Assembly: GCA_020402865.1 (NCBI GenBank)
Contig: JADBYT010000009.1
Span: forward strand, 62,001 to 126,000
DNA length: 64,000 bases
Reading direction: 5' to 3'
Origin: Bacteroidota bacterium
GTDB lineage: Bacteria; Bacteroidota; Bacteroidia; Palsa-965
Part shown: in pieces, positions 62,617 to 64,000 of the stretch
Layout: each line of letters opens with the position of its first letter
How positions within the stretch are numbered: the stretch's first letter is position 1
Translations under genes and position numbers: made by a program
The notes under the pieces: model-generated
Seen by the model: only the letters and a program-made list of their open reading frames with translations
What the model was told of the DNA's origin: nothing
Databases searched by the model: none

Positions 62617-64000
62617 ATGGAAATTTTCACTTGGGTATTATTTATACTTTCTTTATCAGCAATACTTGGTAGTCTCATTATACTTTATCCAGCGACTGAT
62701 TCAGATGATATGGACGACATTAATATTTATACATCGCTAATACCATTTGTTTTTATTGGATTTTCATTCTTTTTGGCTAAATCTCTGCTTGCATTAAATA
62801 CTTCTGTTTTGCTTTGGAAAATAGAAAATATCATTGCTATAATAAACTTGGCTATCTGTTCTTTGATAAAAAGAGAACAAATCGAAATTCATTGGAGAAT
62901 ATGTGTTGGTTTCTCTATTTTTTTCTCAGCAATTCCATTTATTATAAATGTCAACTTCACAGACATAAATACCCCGTTATCTATCCTAAACGAGTTTAGC
63001 AATAATTATCCAAAGATAATTTTTTCGTTTTGGCTTCCGATTCTAGCTTTGATCCTGTTTAGTTTTATATTATTCGGTTTTACAGATAAATCAAAAAGAA
63101 AAAGACAAGAAGGACTCCTGCTTTATCTTTTAGATAAGGATGGGCGCTCGTCAAATGACTCTTCTTATTACGATACAAATGAAAAGTATAGATTCAGGGA
63201 ATTTGATATTAAAATACGGCAAAACCTATATGAGGAGTTTCAACATATTTTTGAAATAAATTTCAGAAAACTTGAAGAACTAACCGCACGTCAAAGTAAT
63301 TTAATAGAGTCTGTCATCATCAAGATAAACTCCAACTCTAATAATTCTCCAAAACAATCTAACACTGACGACCGAAATATTGCTGAGATAGTAAGGGCAA
63401 TTCATGATATTAATTCAAAGCTAGATATAAAAAATGATGAATCGCTTCATGAAAAGTTAGGGCCATATTCGAATTCCCAAAATCAAAATTTCATTCGTGA
63501 GCTCAATCACTTTCTGATTACTCCACTTTCTCAGATTGAGTCAAAAATCATAATATTTAACCAAAATCCTAGCCTTTTTTTTGAAAATGAAGGTAAATTT
63601 AAAACAGCAGTTTCCACCATTAAAACAAGCGTCGATATATGTAAGGCCGTTCTGTCTGCATATAGGGAATTAGCCTTCGTAACGCCTTCATCTGAATCTT
63701 CACCAGATTTTTTGAGATCTAAATTACAGGACGCAGCAAACTTCTATAAAGAGAGCATGGAAAAAGAGGTTAATTTTATTCTTAATATGCCCGATAAATT
63801 TCCAGCGTATTCGACTAATTATTTATTAGCGGTAATACTTCCATTGGTGGAAAACGCTATAAAGGCCTCTCCTCCAAACAAAAATATTCTAATAGCATTT
63901 CAAACGTTAGACTCAATGATTAATATTAAAATTGAGAACGAGACGCAAAATCCCCTTACAATTAATCAGTTAAATACTCCAGGTTTTTCCTCTAAACATG
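62617..64000 (+). CDS. Four-TM histidine-kinase-like ATPase (3' end cut by window)
   Basis: From the ATG at 62617, 461 codons are open to the window edge. There are four TM helices (residues ~4-22, 37-62, 97-115, 134-155), a coiled-coil-like linker, a degenerate H-box (RELNHFLITPLSQIE, ~300-314), an N-box (ILPLVENAIKASPPNKN) and the start of the ATP lid (TPGFSSKH). The G2 box is beyond the window. AT-rich composition and codon use differ from the neighbours, suggesting transfer. The partner regulator is not seen. It could be a sensor kinase or a kinase-like ATPase of a defence system. Confidence 0.72.
   Translation, partial: MEIFTWVLFILSLSAILGSLIILYPATDSDDMDDINIYTSLIPFVFIGFSFFLAKSLLALNTSVLLWKIENIIAIINLAICSLIKREQIEIHWRICVGFSIFFSAIPFIINVNFTDINTPLSILNEFSNNYPKIIFSFWLPILALILFSFILFGFTDKSKRKRQEGLLLYLLDKDGRSSNDSSYYDTNEKYRFREFDIKIRQNLYEEFQHIFEINFRKLEELTARQSNLIESVIIKINSNSNNSPKQSNTDDRNIAEIVRAIHDINSKLDIKNDESLHEKLGPYSNSQNQNFIRELNHFLITPLSQIESKIIIFNQNPSLFFENEGKFKTAVSTIKTSVDICKAVLSAYRELAFVTPSSESSPDFLRSKLQDAANFYKESMEKEVNFILNMPDKFPAYSTNYLLAVILPLVENAIKASPPNKNILIAFQTLDSMINIKIENETQNPLTINQLNTPGFSSKH

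Noticed and set aside
62498..62999. Two short plus-strand frames around the start of the kinase-like gene
   Set aside because: They overlap the kinase-like gene in other frames; the long frame from 62617 has TM helices and kinase boxes.

Overview
The window comes from a member of the Bacteroidota. The evidence is two secreted proteins with type IX secretion sorting tails (type A at 1747-3339, type B at 18736-20694), a LytS/LytTR two-component pair, a tRNA promoter with the phylum's TTTG / TAnnTTTG boxes, and a contractile injection locus with a DUF5908 gene. The order within the phylum cannot be fixed from the sequence alone.

Positions 1-26391 are mostly ordinary chromosome. They hold a truncated CapD/FlaA1-type nucleotide-sugar enzyme, a FAD oxidoreductase and methyltransferase pair, and a six-gene minus-strand run (DJ-1-like, glyoxalase-like, outer-membrane protein, bestrophin, F420-type reductase, SDR) diverging from an HxlR regulator. 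These are followed by a noncoding array of nine 60-61 bp repeats, tRNA-Leu and tRNA-Gly with clear promoter and terminators, an SPFH lipoprotein, a TerB-like protein, mutS, proC, a fatty-acid desaturase, a cold-shock protein, a type B secreted protein, a LytTR regulator with its kinase, and a TetR regulator with a thioesterase flanked by two identical palindromic operators.

Positions 26467-59564 are one 33-kb minus-strand extracellular contractile injection system (eCIS). In transcription order it encodes a DUF4255 cap protein, an unknown, a single sheath, two tube proteins, DUF5908, a LysM/hub protein, a VgrG-like spike, PAAR tip, gp25, two very large baseplate J-like proteins with poly-serine linkers, a tape-measure protein, several unknown structural proteins, an AAA+ ATPase, and then four cargo genes. 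The cargo proteins share a short N-terminal DNR(P) motif, and their C-terminal domains differ: a nucleoside-deaminase-like domain joined to a eukaryote-type ubiquitin-specific protease (USP) domain, an AHH/HNH-like nuclease with a hydrophobic tail, a glutamine-synthetase-fold (amidoligase-like) domain, and an M91/NleD-like zinc protease. The USP and NleD-like domains point to eukaryotic target cells. No immunity, lysis or obvious fibre gene was recognised.

Positions 59565-64000 hold the locus's divergent neighbourhood: a LuxR-type regulator with a degenerate receiver that seems to begin upstream of any ATG, a family 9 glycosyltransferase, a tRNA-3'-end-like remnant with a hairpin, and a truncated AT-rich four-TM histidine-kinase-like gene running off the window. 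The most notable content is the eCIS cargo block, above all the deaminase-USP protein at 31031-34501.
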